Below, piece by piece: positions 51,525 to 64,000 of a stretch of 64,000 nt of DNA. How positions within the stretch are numbered: the stretch's first letter is position 1; every line of letters begins with the position of its first letter. The notes below the pieces were generated by a model. It searched no databases, had not been told where the DNA came from, and was given only the letters and a program-made list of their open reading frames with translations. The position numbers and the translations under genes were made by a program. The stretch lies in assembly GCA_037074765.1 (NCBI GenBank), contig JBAMDO010000571.1, forward strand, positions 124,001 to 188,000, written 5' to 3'. This DNA is from Mansonella perstans. Lineage: Eukaryota; Nematoda; Chromadorea; Rhabditida; Onchocercidae.

Positions 51525-54499
51525 ATGGAAAAGTTAAAATGTTGCGTGCAGACATATGCATGGGGTAAAAAAGGTATGGCAAGTGAAGTGGCCCGAGTAT
51601 ATGCTATGGGAAATCCCGATGCAAGAATTGACGATAGAACTTCATATGCTGAGGTATGAATTATTACAATTACAATTACTTGCGCATCATAATCAATTCA
51701 GTACATATTTAGATGTCTAAAACAATTAATATGTAAGAAGAAACATTATATTAAAGCTGTGGATGGGCACACATCCGGATGGACCGTGTAAGATTCAACG
51801 ATCTCAGAAGAAACTTTCCCAGTATATTGCTGAGCATGAAGGTAGCACTCATCGAAAAATCTCGTCTGAAAGGCATCTCCCATATATCATGAAACTGATG
51901 AGCATACAGCACAGTTTATCAGTGCAAGTTCATCCTACAAAAGTTCGTCCTTTGTTATCTTTTGGGATATTTGATGAAATTCAATTTAAATTAGAGAAAA
52001 TAAATAGATGAATTAAATTGAAGACAAATTTATTTATTGCAATGAAGTTAAAATTAGAAGAAAAGATGGTAGGAAGGATTCATTCTTCCAACATTACTTG
52101 AGTAAAGATCACAAGTTTCTTTAAAAAAGTTTATTGCAGTGGAGATTCAAGCGGAATTTCTTATTCCATAATCTTCATTGATTTCAAATTTTAGCTTCTG
52201 TCTTTTTTATTATGAATGAAGTTGTTGTAGGAGCAGGCAGCACGGTTAAATGACCGTGATCCAATTCACTACCCCGATAGGAATCATAAACCAGAGCTTG
52301 CTTATGCGCTTACTCGATTTGAACTGTTGTTAGGCTTTCGATCTGCTGATCAGATTTGTGCAAATCTCGAAGGTTTTTACAATCATTAAAAAATTTTAAT
52401 CCCGCTTTTCGGTCTTAAATTTCTAATTGAAAAATTTATTCTCGTAGTTCATCTATTTAAATAGTTTAAAATCTTTTTACTCATGCATACATAGCATTTA
52501 CGTCAACCAGATTGCATAGCGATATTGCTGCTTGTTATTTTATGTATTTTGCTATTCATCTTATCTATCATTAGTTTGAAATACAAAATATTTGAAAATG
52601 TATAACTGCTCTTGCAGCTTTCCCAGAACTGAAAGAATTGATGGGTGACGATACATCGCACGCATTCCAAATACTGGTACGAGCTGGAATTAATGAAGGG
52701 TGTGAAACACTGAAATCTGCGCTAGCTGTGTGTTTCAAAAAATTTATGAAACATGCTAAAGATACCGCCGAAGTGAAATCATTGCTTGACTCTGTCCTTA
52801 AGAAACTCATTTGTGGAAGTTTGTTTTTCTTGAATTTGAGAATAGTAAACTGGCTAGATAAGGCATGCTTTTTATAAATTTAGACAAGTTTCTTGAAATG
52901 AGAGAATGAAAGTGAAGCTTTGGAGACCGAACTGAAAATCCAGAATGAATGCATTTCCCAGTTAAAACACAAATTTTTTGGAAAATCGAAATTTTGACTG
53001 TTTTAGCTTCTCTCGTACTGAAATTCTTGATTCCCAACCACAATTTAGAAAGGAACTAGTCGTAGTTTAGGATACCTATAATCAGTATCATACAAGTATT
53101 TTTTTTTCGAAAACTTTTAATACAATTTAAAACAGGCACAAATTTTCCATTATTTTAAAAAACTTCCATGTCCTTGGTCAGCATGTGGGATAAATACCGA
53201 TTTTCGAAAAATATAAAAAATTTGCACCATAAAACTGCAGTACGTGGATCCCTTAGTGAAGAGACGGTAGCAGTTATCCAGAAAATGTCTCGAGATTTCC
53301 CGGGTGACATTGGTTGCTTTACACCGCTGCTCCTGAATCATGTTATTTTATCTCCTGGAGAATGTTGTTATTATGGCGCTCAAGAACTGCATGCTTATCT
53401 CTCCGGAGGTTGGTTCATCTTACCGATATAATTTTTATCTCCATATAGATTTTGCTAACTGATTGGACGGTCATCATTATTTGTTCTTCAGAATGTATAG
53501 AATGTGTCAGCTGTTCAAACAATACAATTCGAGCAGCATGCACATCAAAATTCATCGATATTGATACCTTATGCGAAGTTCTAAACTATCGGATGACCGA
53601 TCCATCATATTATCTTGTGTTTCCAGCGGTTTTAAAAAATTTCCCACATATCCGTGTTTATGATCCTGATTGCGAGGACTTTACACTTCATGAAGTTAAA
53701 GTGAATTTTCTCCCGATTTTTCTTTATCATTCCTTATTGTTATTTAAGTGATCGATCATGTGAAGGAAAAATCATTTGTTTATTGATAGATGAAAATTGC
53801 CTTTATCTAAAGCAAGATTTCTTTGAGAATGAGTTAGAAGTATAAGTCTTTAAAAAAATAATGGAAGAAATTAGTACAAAATCAGGATGGTCAAAAATTT
53901 AAAGATAAGTGGTTAATCTTAATTAGAACTAAATACATACTTTTTAAAACTTCTTTAACCAGAAGCCCGAGAGTTTTTTGTAGTATATATCTTTTTTCCA
54001 TATGGTTTATCTGTATTTTACTTCGAATTACAGCAGTTGGTCTACGCTTAGTTTAAACATCCTTTATTATGTTATATCATGACAAATTCCCCTTGTACTA
54101 TTTCAGGTGTCATCAACATCGCTATCAGCAACATTAAAAGCACCGCCAGTATTTATCCCAAGCTTGGAATGCGGTAGTATCATATTCGTTGCAGAAGGTG
54201 AAGGTACCATTGAGAGCTATTCTGGAAAACGGAAAGCACAAGGATCTTTGATGATTAGGCGTGGTGATGTAATCTATATAGAACCATGTACCCAAGTGTG
54301 CTTCCTAGAATGCACTCGAGATATTCTAGCATATCGGACATTTAGCAGCCAGGAAGGGCCTAATCATCTGATTTACAATACAGCAGTATCAGAGACGAAT
54401 GGTGCTACAGTTCAGATGAAAGGTCGCATCAAACCTTTGATCATGGATGATGATGCCGAATTGTTTAATATCGAAAATGAAATGGATGGAATTTGTTAA
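51525..54499 (+). CDS. MPI: Mannose-6-phosphate isomerase (type I, zinc-dependent)
   Basis: Interconverts fructose-6-phosphate and mannose-6-phosphate in the cytosol, feeding GDP-mannose for glycosylation. Seven exons (51525-51653, 51757-51942, 52231-52372, 52618-52818, 53241-53408, 53492-53700, 54107-54499) close exactly to 475 residues, a little longer than the usual 420-440. Family motifs: CCVQTYAWGKKG near the N-terminus, LWMGTHPDGP, and the zinc ligands Gln100 and His102 in SVQVHPTK, Glu127 in NHKPELAYA, and His270 in ELHAYLSGECIECVSCSNN. RIKPL-type C-terminal beta-barrel segments follow (FVAEGEGTI, RRGDVIYIE). All four metal ligands are present, so the enzyme should be active. A TTTCAG acceptor lies about 20 bases before the ATG. 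The position that would carry a common AxNxP loop reads GAQELHAYL here. Confidence 0.95.
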
Positions 54500-56718
54500 A
54501 ATATGAAAAATTATGAATAATATAGTTTCATTTTAACAATTTTTGGGAGTTCGAAAATGTCAAAGCATACGGCAATAAAATAGATTAGTAATCGATTAAA
54601 GCACTCATTATGGGAAAATTTTAATTCATTCTGTTTAATTTTAATTCAATGCTCATATTTATTTCTCTTCCAAGACTAATTTTTACTATGTGAATAAATT
54701 TTTAGTTACTATGATTTTCCAGGTGTGGCGAATAGTTGTTAAATATTAATAATGATTTGAGTAAAAGGTTATCGAAATCTCTTAATGATAATAATGATTA
54801 GCTCCGTTAATGACTTTCATTGTTTTAAAGACATTTTTCTAATTTATGCAACCACTGAAGATTTCTCACAAATGCTGTGATACAATGCATTATTTTACAC
54901 TGCCAAATTGTTTTATAGTTGTTTTATTCAAAAAAAAAAAAAAAAAAAAAAAAAAGAAATTAAACAGAGTTATTGGTTATGTTTACGAGTTCCATTATTG
55001 AGAAAAAAAAATCTGAAAGTTGCATAAACAATAAGCATTAATGAAACTAACTATCATTTTCATCTGATGATTAATAGTGGATATAGATACCAAATGATAG
55101 TCTACAGATTCCTATCTATCGTACAGGAGATATTCTGCATGATTTCAACATTTTGATCCCTGATCTTTTTGTTCCATTTTTTGGATTTTCGAACTTACGT
55201 GACTACTATTTCCACCTCTAAAGACATTCTACTTTTAAATCAGCTTGCCTTTCCTAATACGATTATATCACAAATCTCTTGAATCATTTATTTCATTATG
55301 ACAGTAGGATAAGTTTCAAAATTGACTAGAAAAATCCAAATATGGAAATACATACGAAGTTCTTTGTCATTTTTAATTAACAACTTTAAGAATTTATGAA
55401 ATTTCAACAACTAATGATTCGAAAATATAGATAAGATTGTTGCGTTTGTTCGATTGAAGGAAAGTGGACAATTAGAATTTGAAGTTTAATAAAGCTTCAT
55501 TAACAGTCCATTCTATCAATGTGATTTGCGCAATTTAATGCTATGCATTACTTCACAGCTATTGAGTTTTTTTTTTTTTTTTTCAGTTCCCAGTTATTCA
55601 ACTGATTGAAATTCTAATTTACTCTAACTTCATCTCTGATACTGTTACTATCATTTCCTAACTTCACCTTTGATATTGTTAATATCATTTCCTAACTTCA
55701 TCTCTGATACTGTTACTATCATTTCCTAACTTCACCTTTGATATTGTTAATATCATTTCTCTTTATATTTCTATTCTTTGATATTGTTAATATCATTTCC
55801 TAATTTCATCTCTGATACTGTTAACATCATTTCCTAACTTCATCTCTGATACTGTTAACATCATTTCCTAATTTCATCTTCAATGGATGATACATATGAA
55901 AAAATATTATCACAAAGTTTTTTGTTCCTGATTTTTCTATTTAAAATTGAAATATTAATATTGGAAATCGGTCGGTGGTATCTTTATAACTTTGGCAGAC
56001 TGAGACAAAATTAAATTTACATAAAAATTTTATGAAAATGAAGAAATCTATTGAATAATGCTCAAACTTTGTATTGAGGTATCCGTCAATTTTCATGAAA
56101 ATATAATCCCACAACACTTGCGATACTGGACGATAAAGCTAGAAGACAGGGGGCTAGCTGTGCAATATGGTCGAAACGGGAATAATTGGCGAAAAAAGTT
56201 GCAAAAGGAAATAAACTAGAAAAGTATTTGTATATTTTAACCTTAAGTATATTGATAAAATGATAGCCATACATTTGACCCCATCCTATGTTGACCTTTC
56301 TTTTGTATTGTGTCTCCATATCTATACAATGATTTTCAAACAAATTGTTAATAGTTGATACATAGCAGGAAGCAATTTGATATTTTTGAAATTATCAGTG
56401 GAATATATATAGTTAGTTAGCAAGACCTGATTAAGAGTAGTGATAATAATGAAGAAAAAAGGTACTCTTGGTTTCTTCAGCTATCAATATTATCAAAAGT
56501 TATCAATATTGACTTCTTCAGTTATCAGTTATCAATGTTGTAACGAAAGAGAATGAGCTGCCTGTAAAAACTATCCTTATAATGATTTATTGCAATTACT
56601 CTTTAAAAAATCTCAAGTAGCGCTTCGTTCGCCATCATTCCTTGTTTTTACTCTTCAAAATTTTTATCAAAGTTTCATCGAAATTCAATGTATTATATTC
56701 GAGAAGGTAGATTTCAGG
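54500..56718. other. Intergenic region between the isomerase gene and eea-1
   Basis: About 2.2 kb. It contains a poly-A run near 54,931-54,955, a poly-T run near 55,567-55,584, a 34-bp minisatellite (55,627-55,880) and an orphan minus-strand open frame (56,086-56,343). No gene is supported. Confidence 0.6.
55627..55880. repeat. 34-bp minisatellite with alternating unit types
   Basis: Units of 34 bases start at 55,627, 55,661, 55,695 and 55,729 and alternate between type A (TTCATCTCTGATACTGTTAC) and type B (TTCACCTTTGATATTGTTAA), both followed by a TATCATTTCCTA-type end. An irregular stretch of 40 bases follows (55,763-55,802), then two A-like units at 55,803 and 55,837 with TTAAC in place of TTACT, then a fragment. 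The first four units therefore form two 68-bp dimers. Confidence 0.93.
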
Positions 56719-59700
56719 ATGTTGCGTAAACTGAAACAGCAGATGACGCAAGCCGTAAACAGTATTACTCCCTTGGAGGTACTTCTTCTCTTGTTTGTTT
56801 ACGACAGTTCATTCGATAAAAATCACAAAACTGTTAAATTTTTCTTAAACACACGCTATGTTATACAAAGACAGTGAGAAATGCCGGTGAATAGAAATGT
56901 CGTTGGGCGAACGATAGAGAGATTCAAATTCATATTTCAGATTCATAATATGAACGATTCATATTCCTTGTAAGGAAGCAACAAATTATTCGTTGAATCT
57001 TTCTTCGTTTTTTGTATTAGCTGTTGAGTAGCAAAATTCCAGCGATAATGGATAATTCTTTTATAGCCTCAACAGGAGCTTCTGTTTAATGGAAGCGATA
57101 CATCTTCAGAAGGATTCCTCTGTCCCGTATGTATGCATTCGTTTTTTTCTCCGGATGAATTGCAGATACATTTTGAAGTACATACAATCAAGCAGGTTAA
57201 TAATATTCATAATGTTTATTTTTAGTAATTAATTTTATATGCTATTCGAAGCTATTATGTAATCTAACAACTATAGCAGCAGAAAAACATGCACGTATTA
57301 CGTTAATTTATTTCATTTTTTACCAAGTATTACTATTTTTTCAGGTTAAAGAACAAAAAAGCAGTGATTCCTCCGCACATAGTTCATTTGGTCCGTTTAT
57401 TTGTTTATGTTAAAAGCATTTAAATGTTTTTGCAAATAGGCATTTTTTGTAAAAGTCCAGTACAAAACCGGAACTTGATTTTATTGCTTCAACAATACTA
57501 AGAGTGTTTTATTTAGGTAATGGTTTCAGTGAATCAGATGCAATTCATCTCGAATTGGACATGAAAGAACTTAGATCACAATTACAAGATGAGAAGCGTT
57601 ATGCAGTGGAGTTGAAAAAGGAGCTAGATAGGTTGCACGGTCTCATTACAAAGCAAGTAGAAACATCTGGGGTATGTAAATAGCCGTAGATACTACAAGT
57701 TTAATTTTTTTATCTAAGAAATGCGATCGTTGTAAATGTTTTTCGCACCATTTTTTTCAGTGTCTGGTATTTATTGTATATTATTTGTGCTTTTTTTGAT
57801 AAAATTTGCTAAATCCTGTCGTCCAATTTTAGGACGAATTACCTTATCTTACACAACAAGTGCAAATGCTCGAAGCTGGCAAAGCACTAGGTTATCTTTT
57901 TTTTTGATATTTTTGAAGAGGGCTATTTGTGTTTTTGAAAGAATATGGTTTTTATTTTCAGCAACGGAGCGAATGCTTGAAATGGAAAAAGAAAGAGGTA
58001 AAATGAACCGACAAGTTGAACAACTAAAGCAGGAAAAAGGTAGATTGATCAAAAAAATTGGTGAGCTTTCTACGAATGTTACTAGCAAAACAGATGAAAT
58101 CGAAGAGAAAAATAAGGAAAAAGCTGTTTTGGGTGATGAGCTAGTGCGCTACCGGCAAGAGATACAGAATTTAGAAATGGAGATCGAAGACCTACGAAAA
58201 AAACTTGATCAGAGGTAAGTTGTGCGCCTTTGGAATTTCTTTATGGTTTTGCAGATAGCTATGCAGTAGGTTTGCCTATTTCTCTTGTTCCACGTAGCTC
58301 ATTTTAGACCATCAGAAGATGATGTCAGCGTGCTTAGAAAAGAACTGGTGCACGCACAGCAGCTGATGGACACAATAACACAAGAGAAAGAGGAAGAAAT
58401 TAAGAAAGATATCGGTACAATACGTATTATGGAGGAAGACCATAAAAAGTAAAATATTTTGGTTTAAATGCTGAAGTTATTGTTGCGTAAAAAATATGAA
58501 GAACTGTTTGCAAGGTAAAGTTCTTATTGAAAAGATACGCTAAGACATTTTTCCAGGTTAACATCCGAAAATGAGGTTCTAAAAAGCAGTATTGATATCT
58601 TCAAGAACACGATCGCCAAGTGAGTTAATAAGTTAATTTCTTCTCATTTTGCTGATTATGCGGCAATTTGCAAAGTCTTCAACACCATTTATAAGAAAAA
58701 ATTATTTCAGATTTGAGGATGGATTCAAGGGGCTTATTGAAGAAATCGACACTTTCAAAAAAGTTTGGGAAGTATGTTACTTTTTTTTTCTGTCCACTCT
58801 ACTGGTGTAATTTATTTAAAATTTTAATTGCAGGAAAAAGCCGCAAATTCAAGTGGAAGAATTCTTGATGCTTATAAGAAAATCGACGATTTAGAAATTA
58901 CTCTGAGTGATTGCCGAAGGAAAATCATGGATGATTCGGAACTTGAAGATTTGAAAAAAATTTTATTGGAGGTAGTATCAACGATAATAGTTTTAAGAAA
59001 ATATTTTATTGACATTGTATTATGTAATCAATAAAAACGATTTGAACTGGACAGTGATATCAGTGCTTTCATATTTAAATCATTTTTTTCAAGTTTAGGT
59101 TTCACAAGAAAATGAAAGGTATAAGGAAGAGCTACAGCAAAATAAGCATGCATTGGAAAAAGCTGTATCAAAAGCTGAAAAAGTTGGTTTAAATTTGTAT
59201 TTAAATCATTTGTTCATCATCCTAGCGATGTTATGTTGATCTTGATTTGTGTTTTCAGGTAGAGAAAGAGCACATTAATTTACAACAAGAAATCGTGTCA
59301 TTAACAACTTTGCTCGATGAACAAAAGCAGAACTGTTCAGAAAAAGTGCGAGGCAGATGAACAATTTTTTGCTGAAATTTCGAAAATGATTTCATTACTT
59401 TTGCAAACTCTTCTTGATTTCAGTAAGTTTTCAGGAAATGCAAACTCTTAAGGACGAAATGACGATAATTGAATATGAAAGAGAAATTGAACAATTAAAA
59501 AAAAGCATTTTCAATTTGGAAACTTCCTTGACTGAAGCATCCACGATCGAAAGTAGTCTGAAGCAGAATTCAGAAGAAGCAACAGCGAAGGAATCACTTT
59601 TGGTGCAAAAAGTTTGTTGTGCTGTAACATATAATTTATAGTAATTATTTCTTATGTGGGTTTGTTTGGTTTATCTTCATTATTTCAGGGCCAGGAAACA

Positions 59701-62700
59701 AACTTCAAATGTTTTTGTCTATGATCTCAAGTTAGTAAAAAACATTTTTTACAGAGTTCTGAGGACAGCGGATTAGAAGATTCAGCAGTGGAACAAATGC
59801 ATAAAGAGAAACTAGCACTTGAGGAAACAGTGAATGGATTAAATGAAGCACTAATATCTTTAAATATCTCGCATAAAAATACAATATCTCAGTTTGAAAA
59901 AAATTGGAAAGAAAAAGTGGAGGCTGAAAAAGAAAAAGTGAAAGAGCTGGAAATTAAACTGAGTAGTCTGCAACAGAACTACATTTCTGTCGAGGAAGAA
60001 AATAAAAAAGTTAGCTTTAATCCTTGTTCGCTTTTGTATTTCTCCACGTTTTGTATGGAATTCAAAAAATTGTTATTTAAAACAAATGCCATTAATCAAC
60101 ATTGAAAAAACTATCAGTTTCTATCGAAAAATATATGTCATCATTAATTGATGATGTTGTCTTGATTTCGATTATTTAATTGTAATACTCTTATATTAAT
60201 TTCTAAGTTATGTCTCAAAATTGAAATGGCCAATATCACAGAGAAGCAGCAGATTAGGACTAAAAGTAGTTCCAGGTGCGTTGGAGTGCTCGAGTATTTA
60301 TCCACATAATTTATTGGTAACTTTGCAAATATTTCTCCATCTGTAAAATTAATCCTGTGTAAGGCCAATTATTCTAGTTATCAGCAATGCTGAAAGAAAG
60401 AATGACGACAGATGAAGAAACAAATAAAATAATCGAAACAGAACGTATCAAATTGAAATCAGCTGTTGAAAAGCTCACCATAATGGAGGAGAAGGCACGA
60501 CAGCTGGTTGGTGGTTTTCTTTAATTTGCTAAGTTTGAATGCGGATCTTAATCGTTGTTTCGAAGTGCATGGGATATTCGTTATAGTCATAAATTTTCAT
60601 GTGTTATGCTTTTATTTGTTTAATATACAGCAATATGACTACTTCAAACTACGAGTCGACAGGAAAATTTGCCTTGATTTTAATAAGAATTAAAGAATTG
60701 AATATAACTGGAGCGAAATTCTTCTTTAATTTTGCAAAATATCGTCTGCACGTGTTCCAACTTGGTTTTGTTTCTCAGTCTTACCGGAGTTCAGCAGTGT
60801 TTATAGGATAGCGAACTGCGTGAAAAAGAAACTGTTGCCATCAGGCGGAATGAAGAATATGTGAAATTAGAAGAAAAGATAAAGGACGTGCAAGCAGAAT
60901 TAAAGCAAGAAAAAATAGCGAAAAAACAGGTTCAGTTTTAAATATTCTGCTTTCCATTATACATTTTGATACCACTTTCGGGCTAGTTCTGCAGTACGGT
61001 CATTGTTATTTTTTGGCAAAATCAATGCAGAGATACTTTTTCCAAAAATCCCATTTTTCTGAACTAACATTTCTCACAAGTTTTTAATGACCGTATTTTG
61101 TTTACAAAAGAAGGAAAAAGTTCAGTGTGAGATAAAGTCTGAAATTATGCTTAGAATGTCCTTTTCAATTACTATTGTCAAGTATTGTGATTCTGTAAGC
61201 AGAGTGTATATTTCAGTTAGAATCCGACTCAACAGAAAAAGCGAAAATTTCGAAAGAGAATGTTTGCCAGTTGCAGAAAGCACTTTCCACATGTGAACAA
61301 GAAAAAACTACGCTGAAGGAACAACTTGAAAGTGTTTTGCAGCAGTTTTCTGCTTTGGTATGTTATGTCTTCATTCGACTTTAAGACATGTATAATTTTC
61401 TAGCATTCAGTTGATTTTAATGATTCCTTGTCAATTTTCATAAATGTTATTGAAAATTCTCGTTTTTTTTAAATCTTACTTTATCTTTTTTGATATTTCA
61501 GATATTCTGAGCATTTTGCAGGGTGAGGAATGTTCGAAATATAAAGATAACGAAACTGAATTGCTGGAGGATATTAGCCGAAAAGAATTATTAATAAAGG
61601 TAAAGGTATCAAAACATGATGAGTGCAAAATTTTTTTAATTGTAATGTATTTTTTCATGTATTAAAGAAGAAAACAAGTTGTTCAGATGAAGTTTTTTTC
61701 TTCTATGTTCTATAGAAACTGGAAAATTCAGTTAAAAAATTTCCAATCTGATCGGAGAACAAATTAATTTCAAAAAATGTATGTTTTATCTGTGATTCAA
61801 AATTACAGAGTTAGGTTAAAACCATTTAAGGGACTTTGTTTGCATAACTTGCTAGATATTATTAATTTTAAGAAATTAAAAAATTCAAAAACTGGAAAAT
61901 AAAAGGTTAAAAAGTGCAAACATGTTTAGATATTAATAAGTATTGTAGGAATTAGAAGAAAAGATCAATAACTTAGTGGCAAAGTTGGAGTCTGAAAAGC
62001 ATAATTGTGAAGAGTCTATAAAAAGTATGCAAAGTGAATTGAAGCAAAGGAAACAGGAGCATGATGCGGTGTTGGGGGCGAGGGAAAAGGTTACATTTTT
62101 TTTTCTTATAGTTTGTGAGATTTCTTTATGTTGATTGTTCAGCAGATTCGAATAATAACCAAACAGCTGTCTTTAGGAACACGTAGTACAGATAAAGACT
62201 GTGAAATGGAATTAGAGAAGAGAATGGAAGCAGCATCTGTGATACTCAGTCGAAAATAAAACGAAAAGTTTCAAATTATTGAAAGTTGAAAAAAATTTTT
62301 AAAATTCAAAATTAACAGAGTGATGTATTGATACCTGTGATGCAGAAGCATTTCTGGGATGTGTGCATACATGAGATATCTTTTAGGAATTGTCAATCCA
62401 TTTGGAAACAATTTCCGAATTAAACGAGAAACTTCATACGAAAGAAAAGCAGTTATCTGATGTAATCCAAAAGACGGTAAAATTACAGTTTTCATTCGCT
62501 ATTTCTAATCTTAGTTTCGTCTGTGCTGCATTGAGTGTTTTCAGTTCTAGTCATACATACCAGCTTTCAGTAGAATTTTATATCATTGGAACAAAATTTT
62601 TTTTTCACCATTTCATTTTGAAACATAAATTAGCTACCACCGATGGTTCCTTCAAAAATCGAAGCTGTAGAAATAAATTGGCATTGTGGATAAAAATAGT

Positions 62701-64000
62701 TAATTTACAGGAAAAAGTACATAATGAATTGCAAATAAAGGAAGAACGAAGGTGTTTTCTGGAAGATGAAGTATTAAAACTGAACAATCAAAATTCGGAG
62801 GTATTTGGAATCAAAGCTTTTATATAGATATATTTTGAAAATTCTAAAATTTATTGATCTTCATATTGCAGTTGCGGAAGGAATTGGATCAGCGCTCGTT
62901 ACAACTCAGAAATGATTTCGAAAAGGAGATTAATTTCCTGAAAACTGATTTGGTTTGTACTTTAAGATTCGAAATCTGGCTCTTCTACCTAGTTTCCTTT
63001 TTCTTTTCAAATTTTGTTTCTTTATAGGATTTGTTTGCAGGAAAATTGTAAAAAGATAAAAGAAGAAAGTGTCTCGGAACTTTATGCTGAACTGGAAGCG
63101 GAAAAAAGTAGACTGAAGGAGGCTTTAAAAGATAATGAGGGAAAGGACGAAATTTTGAAGCAAATGAAAAATGATTTGGAAAATGCCAAAGGAGATTTAA
63201 AAGAATTAAGGATTGTACGAAGCGGTAGATTTTTCTGATACAACTCACGGAGCTTAATATTTTCATTTGTCACGGAAGAGTGCTCAAAATATCCCCTTTA
63301 TTTATTATTATTTCCTATTTAAAATTAGTCTTTTTAATCACCTATTTACCTGCAGAATTGGAGAAAAAGAATGCAGAATGGGTCCAGGAAAAACGAGCAT
63401 TGCAAGAAAGGTTGGTGTGATACAATTCTATCTTTTCACTGTACTCAACAAAACTCAGAATGAACACAAAGCTTTTGAGCGAAAAAAATATGAAAACTGT
63501 ATAGCCAGTTTTCAGGTGTTTAACTGCAGAAAGTGACCTTGAATTTGAACGCGAACGGGCTATTGTGAACAAGAGAAATTTTGATGATGTCCAGACTGCT
63601 ATCCGAGAACTTGGACAAGTAAATCAAAATTTACAGGTAAACTCTTATAATGCTCTACCTTTCCTTACTTTCCAAATCATTAGGTTTAGGAACTGTGGTT
63701 TTTGTTGAAAATAACGAATTTAGAATTTTTGATAAATTGCTTTAACTTCGATTTTTATCATGAACTTCTAAATTGAATAACAATTATGAAATACTTTATA
63801 ACTTTTCTCACCGTGTTTGTTTTGTGGGTGCAGGGCTGAGGGCATTCTTGATATTTTGGACTATTTAAATTTTTTTATTGTATTTTTTTTGTTAATTTTT
63901 TAGATGGATTTTGCCAAGCGCATATCACGTAAATGGTTGGAAGATTCAGAAGCCACAAATTGTCATGCATGTGACAAACCATTTACTATTACGAATCGCA
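56719..64000 (+). CDS. eea-1: Early endosome antigen 1 homologue (EEA1), 3' end beyond the window
   Basis: EEA1 is a long coiled-coil tether that binds Rab5 and PI3P on early endosomes and promotes fusion. The ATG at 56,719 directly follows TTTCAGG, a probable trans-splice site. The second exon (57067-57195) encodes an N-terminal C2H2 finger, CPVCMHSFFSPDELQIHFEVH (Cys codon at 57,121), the Rab5-binding finger in the family. More than 20 exons from 57.3 to 63.6 kb then encode heptad-rich, K/E/L-rich coiled coil, for example LRSQLQDEKRYAVELKKEL and EMEKERGKMNRQVEQLKQEK. The last exon in the window starts at 63,904, reads RKWLEDSEATNCHACDKPFT and stops within the start of the FYVE zinc finger (first Cys at 63,961), so the RRHHCR part lies outside. 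The two fingers at either end of one coiled coil are diagnostic. The small exon near 62.2 kb is uncertain. Confidence 0.93.

Noticed and set aside
52807..53043. Minus-strand open frames across the isomerase gene
   Set aside because: Antisense shadows of, or intron sequence within, a gene whose plus-strand exons close in phase and carry all zinc ligands.
55627..55880. Minisatellite considered as a protein-coding repeat
   Set aside because: The 34-bp unit is not a multiple of three, so any frame shifts at each copy, and an irregular insert interrupts it.
1..64000. CRISPR arrays, bacterial operons, insertion sequences, rRNA or tRNA genes
   Set aside because: The tandem arrays seen are contiguous minisatellites without spacers, all genes are intron-rich and eukaryotic, and I could not fold any convincing tRNA or match rRNA by eye. 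A tRNAscan and Rfam search would settle the RNA question.

Overview
The window looks like nuclear DNA of a nematode, most likely a spirurid/filarial-type worm. It is strongly A+T-rich. Its genes are split into many short exons by introns of roughly 60-600 bases with T-rich (TTTTCAG/TTTTTAG) acceptors, and several start codons sit just after an unpaired TTTCAG-type acceptor, as expected for spliced-leader trans-splicing. I infer the organism from this architecture and from the animal protein set; no species marker was seen.

Layout. Bases 1-11,170 hold no gene I can support. A plus-strand RhoGAP gene (ARHGAP11A / RGA-3/4-like) runs from 11,171 to 18,364, or to 19,120 with an alternative last exon. 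A minus-strand block follows: two small unrecognised membrane-protein genes (19,456-20,101 and 20,137-21,814, almost touching), the ribosome-biogenesis GTPase BMS1 (22,271-30,355), and an ankyrin-repeat protein (31,839-37,343). A 1.5 kb divergent spacer with a 25-bp tandem array separates this from a plus-strand block: the Polycomb PRC1 E3 ligase RING1/RNF2 (spat-3-like, 38,861-42,057), an unrecognised 363-residue protein (44,267-46,136), the centriole/cilium protein HYLS-1 (46,877-48,517), mannose-6-phosphate isomerase (51,525-54,499), and the early-endosome tether EEA1 (56,719 to the window end, cut inside its FYVE finger).

The genes are conserved housekeeping or developmental genes with separate roles: cortical Rho control, 40S ribosome assembly, H2A ubiquitination, centriole function, mannose metabolism and endosome fusion. 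They do not form one pathway. I reconstructed exon chains by hand. For the RhoGAP, spat-3, 44 kb, hyls-1, isomerase and small 19.5 kb genes, the intron phases close to an exact multiple of three, which supports those models.

I did not find a convincing new biological system. The best leads are two phase-compatible alternative last exons in the RhoGAP gene, a possible SL1-type tight gene pair whose upstream stop codon is also a splice acceptor, a cluster of ACGTG motifs in the gene-free region, a conserved-looking C-terminal domain I cannot name at 45.1-46.1 kb, and several tandem arrays, including a 34-bp minisatellite whose first units alternate as dimers.
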